Shown: one piece after another, positions 30,011 to 39,533 of the stretch | How positions within the stretch are numbered: position 1 is the first letter of the stretch | Layout: every line of letters starts with the position of its first letter | DNA from: Ramlibacter sp. | GTDB lineage: Bacteria > Pseudomonadota > Gammaproteobacteria > Burkholderiales > Burkholderiaceae_C | NCBI GenBank assembly: GCA_019635415.1 | Contig: JAHBZN010000001.1 | Coordinates: 372,001 to 436,000 of the forward strand | Length of the DNA stretch: 64,000 nucleotides | Direction: 5' to 3' | Position numbers and translations under genes: made by a program | Notes under the pieces: generated by a model | Told to the model about the DNA's origin: nothing | The model's database searches: none | The model's input: the letters and a program-made list of their open reading frames with translations, nothing else

Positions 30011-31720
30011 TCAGAGTTCAGCGCCTTCGACGAGGAAGCGCACGCGCCGCACGCCTTTCCACTCGTCGGCATCCAGCCGGAAGGCCAGTTTCACGCGAGC
30101 GGGTAGCGGGTCGGTATGGCCGAACCAGATGCCATCCACCGGCTGTCCGCGGTGCCTGAGCTTGAGTGCCAGATGCTTCTCGCCCACCAGGCGCTGGGAC
30201 ACCACCTCCATCTCCTCGCTGAACACGGGCGGCGCAAAGCCTTGGCCCCAGACCTCGGCATGCAGTGTGTCCACGAGATCCGTGCGCAGGTACTCGGGGG
30301 CCAACGGCCCGTCGGTTTCGATGCGCCGCGTCAGCGTGGCTGCGTCGAGCCACTCCTGGGCAACCTGTTGCAGAGCCTCGGCGAAGACCTTGAATTGGTC
30401 CTTGTCCAGCGTGCAACCCGCGGCCATGGCGTGACCGCCGAAACGCAGCAGCACACCGGGATGCCGCTTGGCGACCAGGTCCAGCGCATCGCGCAGGTGG
30501 AACCCCGCGATGGACCGCCCCGACCCCTTGAGCTCGTGTTCCTGGCCCGGCGCCTGGCTCGCGGCGAACACAAAGGTGGGCCGATGCAGCTTGTCCTTGA
30601 TGCGCGAGGCCACGATGCCCACCACCCCTTCGTGGAATTCCGGGTCGAACACGCAGATGGCGGGCGGCGGCGCGTCAGCCCCGGCAAAAAGCGACTCGGC
30701 CATCACCAGGGCCTGGTCGCGCATGTCGCTTTCGATGGAGCGGCGTTCGCGGTTCATGCCGTCGAGCAGGCGGGCCAGTTCATCGGCGCGCACGGGGTCG
30801 TCCGTCGCGAGCAATTCGATGCCCAGCGTCATGTCGGCCAGCCGCCCCGCGGCATTGATGCGCGGGCCGAGCGCAAAGCCGAAATCAAAGGTGGTGGCCA
30901 CGCGGGCGTCGCGTCCGGCGGCCTTGAACAGTGCCGCCAGCCCCACGGGCATGGCTCCCGCGCGAATGCGCCTGAGGCCCTGGGCCACCAGTCGGCGATT
31001 GTTCGGGTCCAGCCGGACCACGTCGGCCACGGTGCCTAGCGCGACCAGCGGCAGCAGGGCGTCGAGCCGTGGCTGGCTGGCGGCCGTGAATGCACCGCGC
31101 TCGCGCAGCTCCGCGCGCAGCGCCAGCAGCACGTAGAACATCACGCCCACGCCCGCCAGCGATTTGCTCTCGAACGCGCAGCCCGGCTGGTTGGGGTTGA
31201 CGATGACGGCGGCCGCGGGCAGCGTGGCGGCCGGCAGATGGTGGTCGGTCACCAGCACGGGCAGGCCCAGTGCATTGGCGGCATCTACCCCTTCCACGCT
31301 GGCAATGCCGTTGTCCACGGTGATGAGCAGGTCGGCACCGCGCTCCTTGACCCGCTGCGCGATCGGTGCCGTGAGGCCATACCCGTCCACCACGCGGTCG
31401 GGAACGAGATAGCTCACGTGGGTGGCGCCCAGAAGCCGCAGGCCGCGCAGCGCCAGCGCGCAGGCGGTGGCGCCATCGCAGTCATAGTCGGCCACGATGC
31501 ACAGCCGTTGCTGGCGTTCGAGGGCATCGGCCAGCAGCCGGGCGGCTTCGTGGGCGCCCTTGAGCGCGGCCAGGGGCAGCAGGCGGGCGAGTCCGTCATC
31601 GAGCTCGTCGTGGCCGGCCACGCCCCGGGCGGCGTAGAGGCGCGCGAGCAAGGGGTGAACGCCGGCCTGTTCCAGAGCCCATGCGGCCCGCGGCGGAACA
31701 TCTCTCGCTACTATTTTCAT
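30011..31720 (-). CDS. recJ: Single-stranded-DNA-specific 5'-3' exonuclease RecJ
   Basis: The 569-residue protein matches RecJ in length and motifs. The DHH-domain metal sites are VADYDCDGATA, TVDNGIASVEG and VTDHHLP, with a later GTVADVV. The DHHA1 domain has GSGRSIAGFHLRDAL and RFGGHAMAAGC. It degrades 5' single-stranded ends in recombination and mismatch repair. The ATG overlaps the upstream gene's stop by 4 bp. The first codons, ATGAAAATAGTAGCG, belong to a half copy of the dispersed repeat, so the start codon itself lies in repeat sequence. Confidence 0.96.
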   Translation of the reverse strand: MKIVARDVPPRAAWALEQAGVHPLLARLYAARGVAGHDELDDGLARLLPLAALKGAHEAARLLADALERQQRLCIVADYDCDGATACALALRGLRLLGATHVSYLVPDRVVDGYGLTAPIAQRVKERGADLLITVDNGIASVEGVDAANALGLPVLVTDHHLPAATLPAAAVIVNPNQPGCAFESKSLAGVGVMFYVLLALRAELRERGAFTAASQPRLDALLPLVALGTVADVVRLDPNNRRLVAQGLRRIRAGAMPVGLAALFKAAGRDARVATTFDFGFALGPRINAAGRLADMTLGIELLATDDPVRADELARLLDGMNRERRSIESDMRDQALVMAESLFAGADAPPPAICVFDPEFHEGVVGIVASRIKDKLHRPTFVFAASQAPGQEHELKGSGRSIAGFHLRDALDLVAKRHPGVLLRFGGHAMAAGCTLDKDQFKVFAEALQQVAQEWLDAATLTRRIETDGPLAPEYLRTDLVDTLHAEVWGQGFAPPVFSEEMEVVSQRLVGEKHLALKLRHRGQPVDGIWFGHTDPLPARVKLAFRLDADEWKGVRRVRFLVEGAEL

Positions 31721-31723
31721 AGC
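31707..31723 (-). repeat. Half copy of dispersed repeat at the recJ start codon
   Basis: On the minus strand it reads GCTATGAAAATAGTAGC. The copy at 46188-46248 has GCTATGAAAATCGTAGC. The ATG inside the repeat is the recJ start. Confidence 0.55.
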
Positions 31724-32667
31724 GGATCGAGAAGGCTGTACGCGGGCTGGCGGGCGATTTTGCTTGAAATCTGGCGAAACAGGCTGCGCGGCAGGGTCTC
31801 AAAAGTCTGGGCGCTTCGCTCACCGCACAAGGTGAGCGTCACGCGCTGGCCCGCATCGAGTGCGTCCAGCAGGCGTGCGCACTCGCCGGTATCCAGCTGG
31901 CGCCAGGCGTCAGCCCAGGCGGTCCAGTCGTCGCGCAAGGCGGCATCGCGCAGGTAGTGGATGACGCGCAGGCTGGGCGTGGGGGCTCGGCTGTCCACCG
32001 GCAGCGCACCGGCGCCGCTGATCCAGAAGGAGTTCACTGGCAGCAGGCCGCCGCGCTCGCGGGCCTCGTTCACCGGATGGGTGTACAGCAGCATCTGCAT
32101 TTCGCTTTGCAGACGGCGCAGGGCCCGGGCCGGGTCGCCGTGGGGCAGCCAGGGGCCAATGGCGCGGCCGATCACCCGGTCCAGCGATGCGGTGGGGAGC
32201 CCCTCGAACACCGCGCCGCGCGCCAGCCAGAGGGTGGGCGCGTCATAGACCAGCGCGATGCCGTCCTGCGAGAAAAAGGGCTGCATCGCGTCCATCAGGG
32301 CCTGGGCGTCGGCGGCATCCAATTGCAGCGCTTGCGGGTGCAGCATGGTGATGTGGTCGGTGCCCAGCTGCCAGTGGCACGGGGTGATCCAGGCCCAGGG
32401 TCCGGCTTCGTCGCCGTCGCGCGACTGGCGCGCCTGCAGCGCAGCCCAGGGAATCAGTCCGTCCTGCGGCACGAGGCCGTAGGCCCGGGCCAGCGCCCGT
32501 TCGTGCGGGGGCGACAGGCTGTGGTCGTCCCCTGCGTCGGTCTCGGTGGCCGTGAGGCGCGACAGGAGCTTCTCCAGGTGGGGCAGAGGCAACGCGCGCA
32601 GGGCTTCGCGGCTGGCGCTGGAACTGCAGGCGGCAAAGGGAATCAACAAGTGGGTGCTGTCCGACAT
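31717..32667 (-). CDS. Conserved betaproteobacterial hypothetical protein upstream of recJ
   Basis: The 316-residue protein has no membrane segment or signal peptide. It resembles a conserved family, sometimes annotated as phosphoglycerate-mutase-like, found beside recJ in beta-proteobacteria. No catalytic motif can be recognised with confidence. It contains tryptophan-rich stretches (GPWAWITPCHWQLGTDH) and VNSFWISGAGALP. The ATG at 32667 is preferred over an in-frame start 42 nt upstream because the upstream part covers the intergenic space to the divergent lolC gene. It is coupled to recJ by ATGA. Confidence 0.75.
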   Translation of the reverse strand: MSDSTHLLIPFAACSSSASREALRALPLPHLEKLLSRLTATETDAGDDHSLSPPHERALARAYGLVPQDGLIPWAALQARQSRDGDEAGPWAWITPCHWQLGTDHITMLHPQALQLDAADAQALMDAMQPFFSQDGIALVYDAPTLWLARGAVFEGLPTASLDRVIGRAIGPWLPHGDPARALRRLQSEMQMLLYTHPVNEARERGGLLPVNSFWISGAGALPVDSRAPTPSLRVIHYLRDAALRDDWTAWADAWRQLDTGECARLLDALDAGQRVTLTLCGERSAQTFETLPRSLFRQISSKIARQPAYSLLDPL

Positions 32668-32716
32668 GGCTCTATTGTCCGGGATGCCACAATCACGGCC
32701 AACAAACAAACCCCAG

Positions 32717-33973
32717 ATGCAGATTCCCTACGAACTCGCGGTGGGCTGGCGCTACACCCGGGCCGGCCGGGCCACCCGGCGCAACGGCTTCATTTCCTTC
32801 ATCTCCGGCGTTTCCATGCTGGGCATTGCGCTGGGGGTGGCGGCGCTGATCATCGTGCTGTCGGTGATGAACGGCTTCCAGAAGGAAGTGCGCGACCGCA
32901 TGCTGGGCGTGGTGGCTCACGTTGAGATATTCGCCCCGGGGGGCGGCGCTCTGCCGGATGTGAGCCGCACCATGGCCCAGGCCCGGCAAAACCCGCAAGT
33001 GACCGGCGCGGCGCCTTTCATCGCCACCCAGGCCCTGCTGGCACGTGGCGAGGACATGAAAGGCGCGATCGTGCGCGGCATCGACCCGGTGGCCGAACCC
33101 GCGGTGACGGACGTGACCGCCGCCCTGAAGCCGCAGGTGCTGGCGAAGCTGGTGCCCGGCGGATTTGGCATTGTGCTGGGCGGCGAACTCGCGCGCTCCC
33201 TCGGGGTGCGCGAAGGCGACCCGCTGACGCTGGTGGCCCCCAGTGGCCAGGTCACGCCGGCCGGAGTGGTGCCACGCCTCAAGCAGATGACGGTGGTGGG
33301 CACTTTCGACTCGGGTCACTACGAGTACGACTCATCGCTGGCCATGATCCACATCGATGACGCGGCGCGCATTTTCCGGCTGGAGGGCCCGACCGGCGTG
33401 CGTCTTCGCCTGCGCAGCCTGGATCAGGCCCGCGAGGTGGCGGGTGAGTTGGCCGGCACACTGACCGGACCGGTTCTGGTGCGCGACTGGACCCGCCAGA
33501 ACCGAACCTGGTTCGCCGCCGTACAGCTCGAGAAACGCATGATGTTCATCATCCTCACGCTGATCGTGGCCGTGGCGGCGTTCAATCTGGTCAGCACCCT
33601 GGTCATGACCGTGACCGACAAGCGGGCCGACATTGCCATCCTGCGCACGCTGGGCGCGAGTCCCCGCAGCATCATGGGCGTGTTCGTGGTACAGGGGGCG
33701 ATGGTGGGGGTGATCGGTACGCTGGCCGGGTTGCTGCTGGGCCTGGGCGTGGCCTTCAACATCGACGTCATCGTGCCGGCTCTGGAGCGCCTGTTCCATG
33801 CGAGCTTCCTGCCCAAGGACATCTATCTCATCAGCCGCATGCCCAGCGATCCCCAGCGCGGCGACATCGTGCCCATTGCCGTGATCTCGCTGCTGCTGGC
33901 CTTTGTGGCCACCGTCTATCCCAGCTGGCGGGCCAGCCAGGTGAATCCGGCGGAGGCGTTGCGCTATGAGTGA
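32717..33973 (+). CDS. lolC: Lipoprotein-releasing ABC transporter permease (LolC/E family)
   Basis: This 418-residue inner-membrane protein extracts outer-membrane lipoproteins from the inner membrane for LolA. It has TM1 near residues 24-50 ([25 protein letters not shown]), a long periplasmic domain, and three C-terminal TM segments with the FtsX-like [21 protein letters not shown] motif. The gene ends PAEALRYE and overlaps lolD by 8 bp. Only one permease gene is present, as in many beta-proteobacteria, so it may serve as a LolF-type homodimer. Confidence 0.92.
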   Translation: MQIPYELAVGWRYTRAGRATRRNGFISFISGVSMLGIALGVAALIIVLSVMNGFQKEVRDRMLGVVAHVEIFAPGGGALPDVSRTMAQARQNPQVTGAAPFIATQALLARGEDMKGAIVRGIDPVAEPAVTDVTAALKPQVLAKLVPGGFGIVLGGELARSLGVREGDPLTLVAPSGQVTPAGVVPRLKQMTVVGTFDSGHYEYDSSLAMIHIDDAARIFRLEGPTGVRLRLRSLDQAREVAGELAGTLTGPVLVRDWTRQNRTWFAAVQLEKRMMFIILTLIVAVAAFNLVSTLVMTVTDKRADIAILRTLGASPRSIMGVFVVQGAMVGVIGTLAGLLLGLGVAFNIDVIVPALERLFHASFLPKDIYLISRMPSDPQRGDIVPIAVISLLLAFVATVYPSWRASQVNPAEALRYE

Positions 33974-34658
33974 GCTTGCGGTTCTGAGCGCCCGTGGACT
34001 GACCAAGCGCTTTCACGAAGGCCGGATCGACGTGACCGTGCTGCAGGGCGTGGACCTGGACGTGCATGCGGGGGACACGCTGGCCATCGTCGGCGCCTCG
34101 GGCTCGGGTAAAAGCACGCTGTTACACCTGCTGGGCGGACTGGATGCCCCCACCAGCGGCGCAGTCCATCTGCAGGGCCAGGCGCTGGCCTCGCTGGACG
34201 CGGCAGCGCAGGGTCGGCTGCGTAACGCGCACCTGGGCTTTGTCTATCAGTTCCACCACCTGCTGCCCGAATTCAGCGCGCTGGACAACGTGGCCATGCC
34301 GTTGTGGATCCGGCGAACGCCGCGCGACCAGGCTGTGCAGGCCGCCGCCGCGATGCTGGCCAGCGTTGGCCTGGAAGGCCGGGCGCACCACCGGCCCGCC
34401 GAACTGTCGGGCGGCGAGCGCCAGCGCGTGGCCATCGCCCGTGCCTTGGTGACGCGGCCGGCCTGCGTGCTGGCCGACGAGCCCACGGGCAATCTGGACC
34501 GTGGCACCGCCGACAGCGTGTTCGGACTGATGCTCCAGCTGGCCCGTGAGCACGGTACGGCCTTCGTGATGGTCACGCACGACGAGTCGCTCGCGGCGCG
34601 TTGCGCGCGGTCCCTGCGGCTGACTTCGGGCCACCTGTCTGGCGTGCAGGGCCCCTGA
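33966..34658 (+). CDS. lolD: Lipoprotein-releasing ABC transporter ATP-binding protein
   Basis: The 230-residue ATPase has Walker [10 protein letters not shown], the signature [15 protein letters not shown] and Walker [12 protein letters not shown]. The LolD-specific context [21 protein letters not shown] is also present. It powers the upstream LolC/E permease. The start lies inside the permease gene. It is convergent with the large sensor kinase, with 15 bp between them. Confidence 0.95.
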   Translation: MSELAVLSARGLTKRFHEGRIDVTVLQGVDLDVHAGDTLAIVGASGSGKSTLLHLLGGLDAPTSGAVHLQGQALASLDAAAQGRLRNAHLGFVYQFHHLLPEFSALDNVAMPLWIRRTPRDQAVQAAAAMLASVGLEGRAHHRPAELSGGERQRVAIARALVTRPACVLADEPTGNLDRGTADSVFGLMLQLAREHGTAFVMVTHDESLAARCARSLRLTSGHLSGVQGP

Positions 34659-34673
34659 CCCGGCCCGCGGTGG

Positions 34674-37316
34674 TCAGCTGATCTGGGAGCTGTCTGAGTC
34701 CATCTCGCTCTCAACGGCCTCCGTGTACCCGGGAATGGGCCAGCTCAGCACCAGCGTGCATCCTCCCTCGGGATTGTTTTTCAGCAGCACCGAGCCGCGA
34801 ATCGCCTTGGCCCGCGCCTTCATGGAGCGTATGCCCAGCCCCGGGGAGCCCGCCTCAAATTTGGCAATGGCAAATCCGATGCCGTTGTCCTCGATGGCGA
34901 TCTCGTAGCAGCGGCCTTCCTCCCGCAAGGTGATCTGCAGCGCCGTGGCCTTGCCACCGTTGATGGCGTTGGAGGTGGCTTCCTGGACGATCCGGTAGAC
35001 GTGGTTGCCCACCGTGGGGGTCACGAGATCGATCGTGTCGTCCACCTCCACGTCGAACTTGGCCCGGATGCCATTGACCAGGTCGAGGTCGTGGACAAAC
35101 TGCTCCAGCGCCCTGACCAGCGCACCCGCATGGGTGCCCACGGGCATGATGCCGCGTGCCATGGCCCGGGTCATTCCAGCGGCCTCCTGGACCTGGTCCT
35201 GGGCCCGCTGCAACAGTGACGTACGGGTGGCTTCGGCCTGCGCGTTCTGCGCGCTGCGCAAAAGCAGGGAGATGCCGGTGAGGATCGAACCCAGCGAATC
35301 GTGCAACTCCCGGGCAATGGTGGCCTGCTGGGCCTCCAGCTCGGACATCATCGCGCGCTCGAAGCGGTCTTCGGCCGATTGCAGGTGGGCTTCCAGGTCG
35401 GCGTGCTCCGACAGTGGCGAGACCGTCGAGATGAAATGAGGGGACCCATGCCAGTCCACGCAGGACAGGTTCATCACCACCTTGATGCGCTGCTGGGTGC
35501 GGGTCATGAGCCGAACCACGCGTGCCTGGACCACGCCACCCGCGGCCGCCTTTTCCCGGTAGATGACGTCTGCCGCGCGATCCGAGGCCGGCATGAGCCG
35601 CACCAGGGCCTCGTGGCTGAGGTCTTCCTCGTGATCGTATTCGAGCAGCCGCGCCAGGCTTCGGTTGGCATACACCACCTTGTCGAAGTCGGACATCATC
35701 ACCCCGAGGTCCACCCCCTCGATCATGGCCTGCAGGAAATCCTTTTCCCGGCGCTGGACTTCGCGCGCCGCCACCTGGGCCGTGATGTTCATGACGGCGC
35801 CCGCGTACTGGAGTGCCTTGCCCGTGTGGTCCCGCGCCGTGCCGCGGCCCCGGCTGCGGACCCAGACCCAGCTCCCGTCGGCGTGGAGCATCCGGAATTC
35901 CGACTCGTAGTAGTTGGACTTGTTCTTGAGATGGTTCTCCAGCAGCCGCACGCGCCGTTGGCGGTCTTCAGGGTGGGTCAGCTGGAGCCAGCCCTCGAAG
36001 GTGCGGGGCATGGAGTGCCTGCCCAGCAAGGTGTCCCAGCGCTTGTAGTGCAGGATGTTTCCGGTCTCCGGCTCGTAGGCCCAGAGCGCCACGTCGGCGC
36101 TGTTCAGCGCAAGTTCGAGCTCGCCGGCCATCTGCTGCGCCTGGCTCCAGGCGGAGCGCAGCGATTGCTCGGCGAGCTTGTGCGAGTGCACATCGGTCAG
36201 CGTGCCCAGCAGCCGTTTCGATTCGTTGTGCTCGTTGCGAAGCGCCGTGGCCCGCACACGGAACCAGCGGTAGTTCTTGTCGCGGCACCGCAGCCGGAGA
36301 TCGATTTCCATGCGTTCCGTCAGTCCGGTGAGGTGCTCGCGCAGCCGGCGGAAGGCCAGCTCCTTGTCTTCCGGATGAAGCTGCTCCCGGACCCGGTAGC
36401 CGCCAAAGTCGCTGCGGCCGCCATAACCCAGCATCTCCGGGACCCGGGGCGTCCAGTACACCTGTTTGGACTGGATGTGCCAGTCCCACAAGCCCTCGTG
36501 GGCGCTCAGGGTGGCGAGCTCGAGGCGTTCGCGCGCGCGTTGCGCCGAAGCCTCGGCGCTGACCCGCTGGTTCACGATCTTGCGTGTCAGGAGGATGCCG
36601 GAGCCCATCAGCACAAAGGTGATCAGGAAATTCAGCACGAACACGGAGCCGGCCAGCTTTCTGGCGGTTTCACCGACCTGGATGCCGAAGGCGGTTTCCA
36701 GCTTGTCAAAGCGTTCGGTGATCACTGCGAGCCGTGACTGCAGGTCTTCGATTGCCGTGGTCGAAGGCGAGGCCCGGCTGCGCAACGCCAGCGCTTCAGC
36801 GCCCAAACCGATCAGGGCGTCGATTTCGCGATCGGACTGCAGCCAGATGTCCAGCGTGCGCATGGCACCGGCATCGAGGTAGGCGTGCTGCAGCAGCCAG
36901 ATCATCGGCGCGACGTCGTCCGGGTGGGCGCCACCGGCGACAAAGGCCGTCCGGCCGGCGTCATTGTCAGGGGGGGAGGCGGTCAGGGCCTCGCGCGCCC
37001 GGCGCAGGGACAGCGGCGCTTCGAGGTAGCCGCGGAAGGAGGCGTAGTCCCGGCGATCACCGGTGTCGATGAAGTGTTGCAGGGCATCTGACGCGCGATG
37101 CCTCGACTTGGACCAGTGACTCTCCGCAGAGACCGTAGCCCGCGCGCCCATGGATAGCCAGGTGCTGAGCGCATTGACGCCGAACAGGGCGGTCAGCGAG
37201 ATGATCAGTGGCCATATGGCCACCATCAGCGGCGACGCGACCCTTTGCCGAGCCCAGGGTGCGGCTGAAAGACTGTCCTGAAAGCTGACCGGAAAATGCT
37301 GCCCCATGCGTCCCAC
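34674..37316 (-). CDS. Large PAS-domain sensor histidine kinase (NarX/DegS-type)
   Basis: The 880-residue inner-membrane kinase has TM1 near residues 30-52 and TM2 near 218-240, with a helical periplasmic sensor between. Three PAS/PAC units follow (ELATLSAHEGLWDW, ELALNSADVALWAYEPETGN, MIEGVDLGVMMSDFDKVVYA). The HisKA_3 dimerisation helix has the phospho-acceptor His672 (RELHDSLGS) and the ATPase domain has DNGIGF and GLGIRSMKARA. The N-box reads EATSNAINGGKA, slightly off the usual EALTNAxKHA. ATG 37307 is an alternative start. The kinase is divergent from a NarL-type regulator, its likely partner. Confidence 0.9.
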   Translation of the reverse strand: MGRMGQHFPVSFQDSLSAAPWARQRVASPLMVAIWPLIISLTALFGVNALSTWLSMGARATVSAESHWSKSRHRASDALQHFIDTGDRRDYASFRGYLEAPLSLRRAREALTASPPDNDAGRTAFVAGGAHPDDVAPMIWLLQHAYLDAGAMRTLDIWLQSDREIDALIGLGAEALALRSRASPSTTAIEDLQSRLAVITERFDKLETAFGIQVGETARKLAGSVFVLNFLITFVLMGSGILLTRKIVNQRVSAEASAQRARERLELATLSAHEGLWDWHIQSKQVYWTPRVPEMLGYGGRSDFGGYRVREQLHPEDKELAFRRLREHLTGLTERMEIDLRLRCRDKNYRWFRVRATALRNEHNESKRLLGTLTDVHSHKLAEQSLRSAWSQAQQMAGELELALNSADVALWAYEPETGNILHYKRWDTLLGRHSMPRTFEGWLQLTHPEDRQRRVRLLENHLKNKSNYYESEFRMLHADGSWVWVRSRGRGTARDHTGKALQYAGAVMNITAQVAAREVQRREKDFLQAMIEGVDLGVMMSDFDKVVYANRSLARLLEYDHEEDLSHEALVRLMPASDRAADVIYREKAAAGGVVQARVVRLMTRTQQRIKVVMNLSCVDWHGSPHFISTVSPLSEHADLEAHLQSAEDRFERAMMSELEAQQATIARELHDSLGSILTGISLLLRSAQNAQAEATRTSLLQRAQDQVQEAAGMTRAMARGIMPVGTHAGALVRALEQFVHDLDLVNGIRAKFDVEVDDTIDLVTPTVGNHVYRIVQEATSNAINGGKATALQITLREEGRCYEIAIEDNGIGFAIAKFEAGSPGLGIRSMKARAKAIRGSVLLKNNPEGGCTLVLSWPIPGYTEAVESEMDSDSSQIS

Positions 37317-37499
37317 CCTACCCCGTAGTTGGTCTTCTGCTTGCCGGATTTGCCTGCTTCAGCCTTGCGGATCAGCGCGAGCGTGATGGGCGGCAATCCG
37401 CGGCAACGGACTCCTTATTAAATGGGATTGAATCACATAAGCGCGTCAACGCAAGGGAAAAAGTCATGGTTTGGCGGATCGACTGCAAGGGGCGAGGCT

Positions 37500-37517
37500 C
37501 TAGGTAAAGATACTTAG
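37500..37517. promoter_or_regulatory. Near-palindromic operator, copy 1 (regulator side)
   Basis: CTAGGTA and TACTTAG face each other across AAGA with six of seven pairs matching. On the minus strand the site aligns closely with the one at 40907-40924 upstream of the roadblock/GTPase operon; the common form is CTARGTAYYTTTRCMTAG. It lies 94 nt before the NarL-type regulator gene. The whole 294-bp gap 37317-37610 has no gene. Confidence 0.5.
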
Positions 37518-37558
37518 GCTGATTTGGGCGGTGGGACGGTCGCTGCCGGGGATCAGGG

Positions 37559-37575
37559 CTATGCTTGATGCATAG
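37559..37575. promoter_or_regulatory. Perfect 6-bp dyad upstream of the NarL-type regulator
   Basis: CTATGC and GCATAG are perfect inverted repeats separated by TTGAT. They lie 36 nt before the GTG start. Such a dyad is compatible with LuxR/NarL-type autoregulation or core-promoter overlap. Confidence 0.45.
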
Positions 37576-37610
37576 GACAGGGATGCCATTGCACCACTCG
37601 CAGGAGTCAC

Positions 37611-38255
37611 GTGAATTCCGTTTTGATCATCGATGATCACGATATCGTGAGGTTTGGTTTCGAGACTTTGATCTCGGAATGTCCCCAACTCTCGTTGGTG
37701 GGGTCGGCCCCCACGCTGGCCAAGGGCCTGGACCTGATTGCCGAACGCAAGCCGGCGCTCGTCATCAGCGACATGTCCATGGACGATTCCAAGGGGCTGG
37801 ACACGGTGAAGGCGGTGGTGGCCGCCCAGAAGCCCCGGTGCACGCTGATCGTGTCCATGCACGACGAGATGCTGTACGGCGAGCAGGTGCTGTCGCTAGG
37901 TGCGCAGGGCTACATCATGAAGGAGAGCGCGCATGCCACGGTGGTGGATGCGGCATTGACCGTGCTGCGCGGCGAAACCTGGGTCAGCCAGCGCCTGAAC
38001 AGCAAACTCCTGGACCGGCTGCTTCAGCGCAACCGCAGTGATCGCACCGGAAACCCGGCCGACGCCGCACGGACTCTCACCTTGCGCGAACTGGAGGTCC
38101 TCGAAAACCTGCGTACCGGCAAGACGACCAAGGAAATTGCATTCGATCTTGGCCTGAGTACTCGGACCGTCGACATTCACCGGGCCAACATCAAGAAGAA
38201 GCTGGGCCTGCGCAGCGGCACGGAACTGATCGCCTTTGCGCTGGCCAAGACCTGA
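37611..38255 (+). CDS. NarL/FixJ-family response regulator
   Basis: The 214-residue protein has a receiver domain (DDHD at 8-11, phospho-acceptor Asp54) and a LuxR-type helix-turn-helix near residues 150-207 (LRELEVLENLRTGKTTKEIA, STRTVDIHRANIKKKLGL). It starts with GTG after a CAGGAG ribosome site. The divergent large kinase is the presumed partner. Upstream dyads suggest autoregulation. It is convergent with the roadblock operon. Confidence 0.93.
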   Translation: MNSVLIIDDHDIVRFGFETLISECPQLSLVGSAPTLAKGLDLIAERKPALVISDMSMDDSKGLDTVKAVVAAQKPRCTLIVSMHDEMLYGEQVLSLGAQGYIMKESAHATVVDAALTVLRGETWVSQRLNSKLLDRLLQRNRSDRTGNPADAARTLTLRELEVLENLRTGKTTKEIAFDLGLSTRTVDIHRANIKKKLGLRSGTELIAFALAKT

Positions 38256-38257
38256 GG

Positions 38258-38302
38258 GCGCGGCAGCGCCGCGCGGAGGGCGGCCCCAGGCCTGTGCCGC
38301 CC
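38258..38302. terminator. Hairpins between convergent genes
   Basis: GCGCGGC-AGC-GCCGCGC (38258-38274) and GGGCGGC/GCCGCCC (38278-38302) form two GC-rich hairpins in the 63-bp convergent gap. Neither has a T tract, so termination is only suggested. Confidence 0.4.
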
Positions 38303-38318
38303 CCGTGGAGACCGACCA

Positions 38319-38678
38319 TCAGACGATCAGGTCCTTTTCCACATCCTGCACCTTCCGGCGTGCCATCGCCAGGTTGGACTTGGCCTTGTCCAGCACCAGG
38401 TAGATGAACAGGCCTTCCTTGCGGGCCATGGGCCGGATGATGTGATAGTGCTTTCCGAGCGTGATCAGGATGTCCTCGATCACGTCGTTCAGCCCGAGGG
38501 CGCGCATGGTCTTCAGCTTGGCGCGCACCACCTCCGTGTTGCCCGCCGCGGCGATTTCCAGGTCCACGCCCGAGCCTCCCTGCCCGAGAATCATGCCGCT
38601 CGACGAGTCCACCAGTGCTACGCACATGGCGCCGTCTGCCGTCAGAAGGATGTCGATCGATTCCTTGATAGTGGCCAT
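38319..38678 (-). CDS. Roadblock/LC7 domain protein 1
   Basis: The 119-residue protein matches the roadblock/LC7 fold, MglB-like proteins that regulate small GTPases. Recognisable parts are MCVALVDSSSGMILGQGGSGVD, split by a turn, and EDILITLGKHYHIIRPM followed by GLFIYLVLDKAKSNLAMAR. It has its own good AAAGGAG ribosome site, 82 bp after the preceding roadblock gene, and is the last gene of the five-gene operon. It likely acts on the GTPase encoded at 39530-40072. Confidence 0.82.
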   Translation of the reverse strand: MATIKESIDILLTADGAMCVALVDSSSGMILGQGGSGVDLEIAAAGNTEVVRAKLKTMRALGLNDVIEDILITLGKHYHIIRPMARKEGLFIYLVLDKAKSNLAMARRKVQDVEKDLIV

Positions 38679-38760
38679 TGCTATGCTCCTTTTTTTTCTG
38701 TCGCCGGGTTTTGACAGCTTGCGTCGCGGCGCCAGGAACGGCGCAGGCTGTGTATGCGGA

Positions 38761-39153
38761 TCAGGTCATGGAAGACGTGCTCGGTTGCTCCAGCCTCAGG
38801 GCTTTCTTCAGCCTCACCACGTGCACTCCCCATTCGTGCCAGGAGACGTCGGCTTTCTGCGCGATGCAGATCAGCACCAGGGGGGGCTTTTCCCCGCAGG
38901 GGAAGAGGGCCACGATGCGCTGTGAGAACGCGTAGGCCGCGGATTGCAAGGGACCCATCGAACTGAAGTTGGCCGACAGGCGTTGCTGGACGCGCCAGAA
39001 CTCGATGGACGCTTCGGCGATGCGGTCGATGTCCGGAAACGTACCCGCGTAGTACCAGACCATGCCGCTTTCCGCTTCCACCAGTGCGCAGCCGTCCATG
39101 CCCGGAAAACCGGCCAGCTCCTGCACGATGTCTTCGACCTGGCGGTGGGTCAT
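38761..39153 (-). CDS. Roadblock-like protein 2
   Basis: The 130-residue protein shows the roadblock pattern in diverged form: FPGMDGCALVEAESGMVWYYAG near the N terminus, a central helix, and PLVLICIAQKADVSWHEWGV near the end. It overlaps the upstream roadblock gene by 4 bp. It is probably one partner of a roadblock heterodimer. The family call rests on fold pattern and context more than on conserved residues. Confidence 0.65.
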   Translation of the reverse strand: MTHRQVEDIVQELAGFPGMDGCALVEAESGMVWYYAGTFPDIDRIAEASIEFWRVQQRLSANFSSMGPLQSAAYAFSQRIVALFPCGEKPPLVLICIAQKADVSWHEWGVHVVRLKKALRLEQPSTSSMT

Positions 39154-39533
39154 GCGGCCTCCAGCGCGCGCGAGGCTTGCCGCGAAAAATACAGGATCTG
39201 CCCGACGATGGCGTCGCGGCCCGCCACCACGCTCAGGACCAGGGAGATGTCGCTGCGCCGGATCTGGCGCATGACGATATGGCCCTGGGCCGCGGCGATC
39301 ACGACGTTGTCGCAGGTGCCGATGTGGCTTTCCTCACCGGCGATCGCGCCCAACGCGGCCATGGAGCTGGCCATGGCGGAGAGCCGGGTGACTTCGGCGG
39401 TGTTCTCGACCCGGGCACTGATCTCGAAGCCGTCTTCCGTGGCGATGACCACCGCCTTGGCGCCCTTGACCTCGCGCATGATCAACTCGATGGCGTGGTC
39501 GCTCGTGGCCTTGACTTTGGGTGAGACGTTCAT
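39150..39533 (-). CDS. Roadblock/LC7 domain protein 3
   Basis: The 127-residue protein is a typical bacterial roadblock. It has AVVIATEDGFEISARVENTA, then LSAMASSMAALGAIAGEE and CDNVVIAAAQGHIVMRQIR, a pattern close to CvnB of actinobacterial conservons. The start at 39533 overlaps the GTPase stop by 4 bp (ATGA). It is likely a GTPase-activating or scaffold partner of that GTPase. Confidence 0.85.
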   Translation of the reverse strand: MNVSPKVKATSDHAIELIMREVKGAKAVVIATEDGFEISARVENTAEVTRLSAMASSMAALGAIAGEESHIGTCDNVVIAAAQGHIVMRQIRRSDISLVLSVVAGRDAIVGQILYFSRQASRALEAA

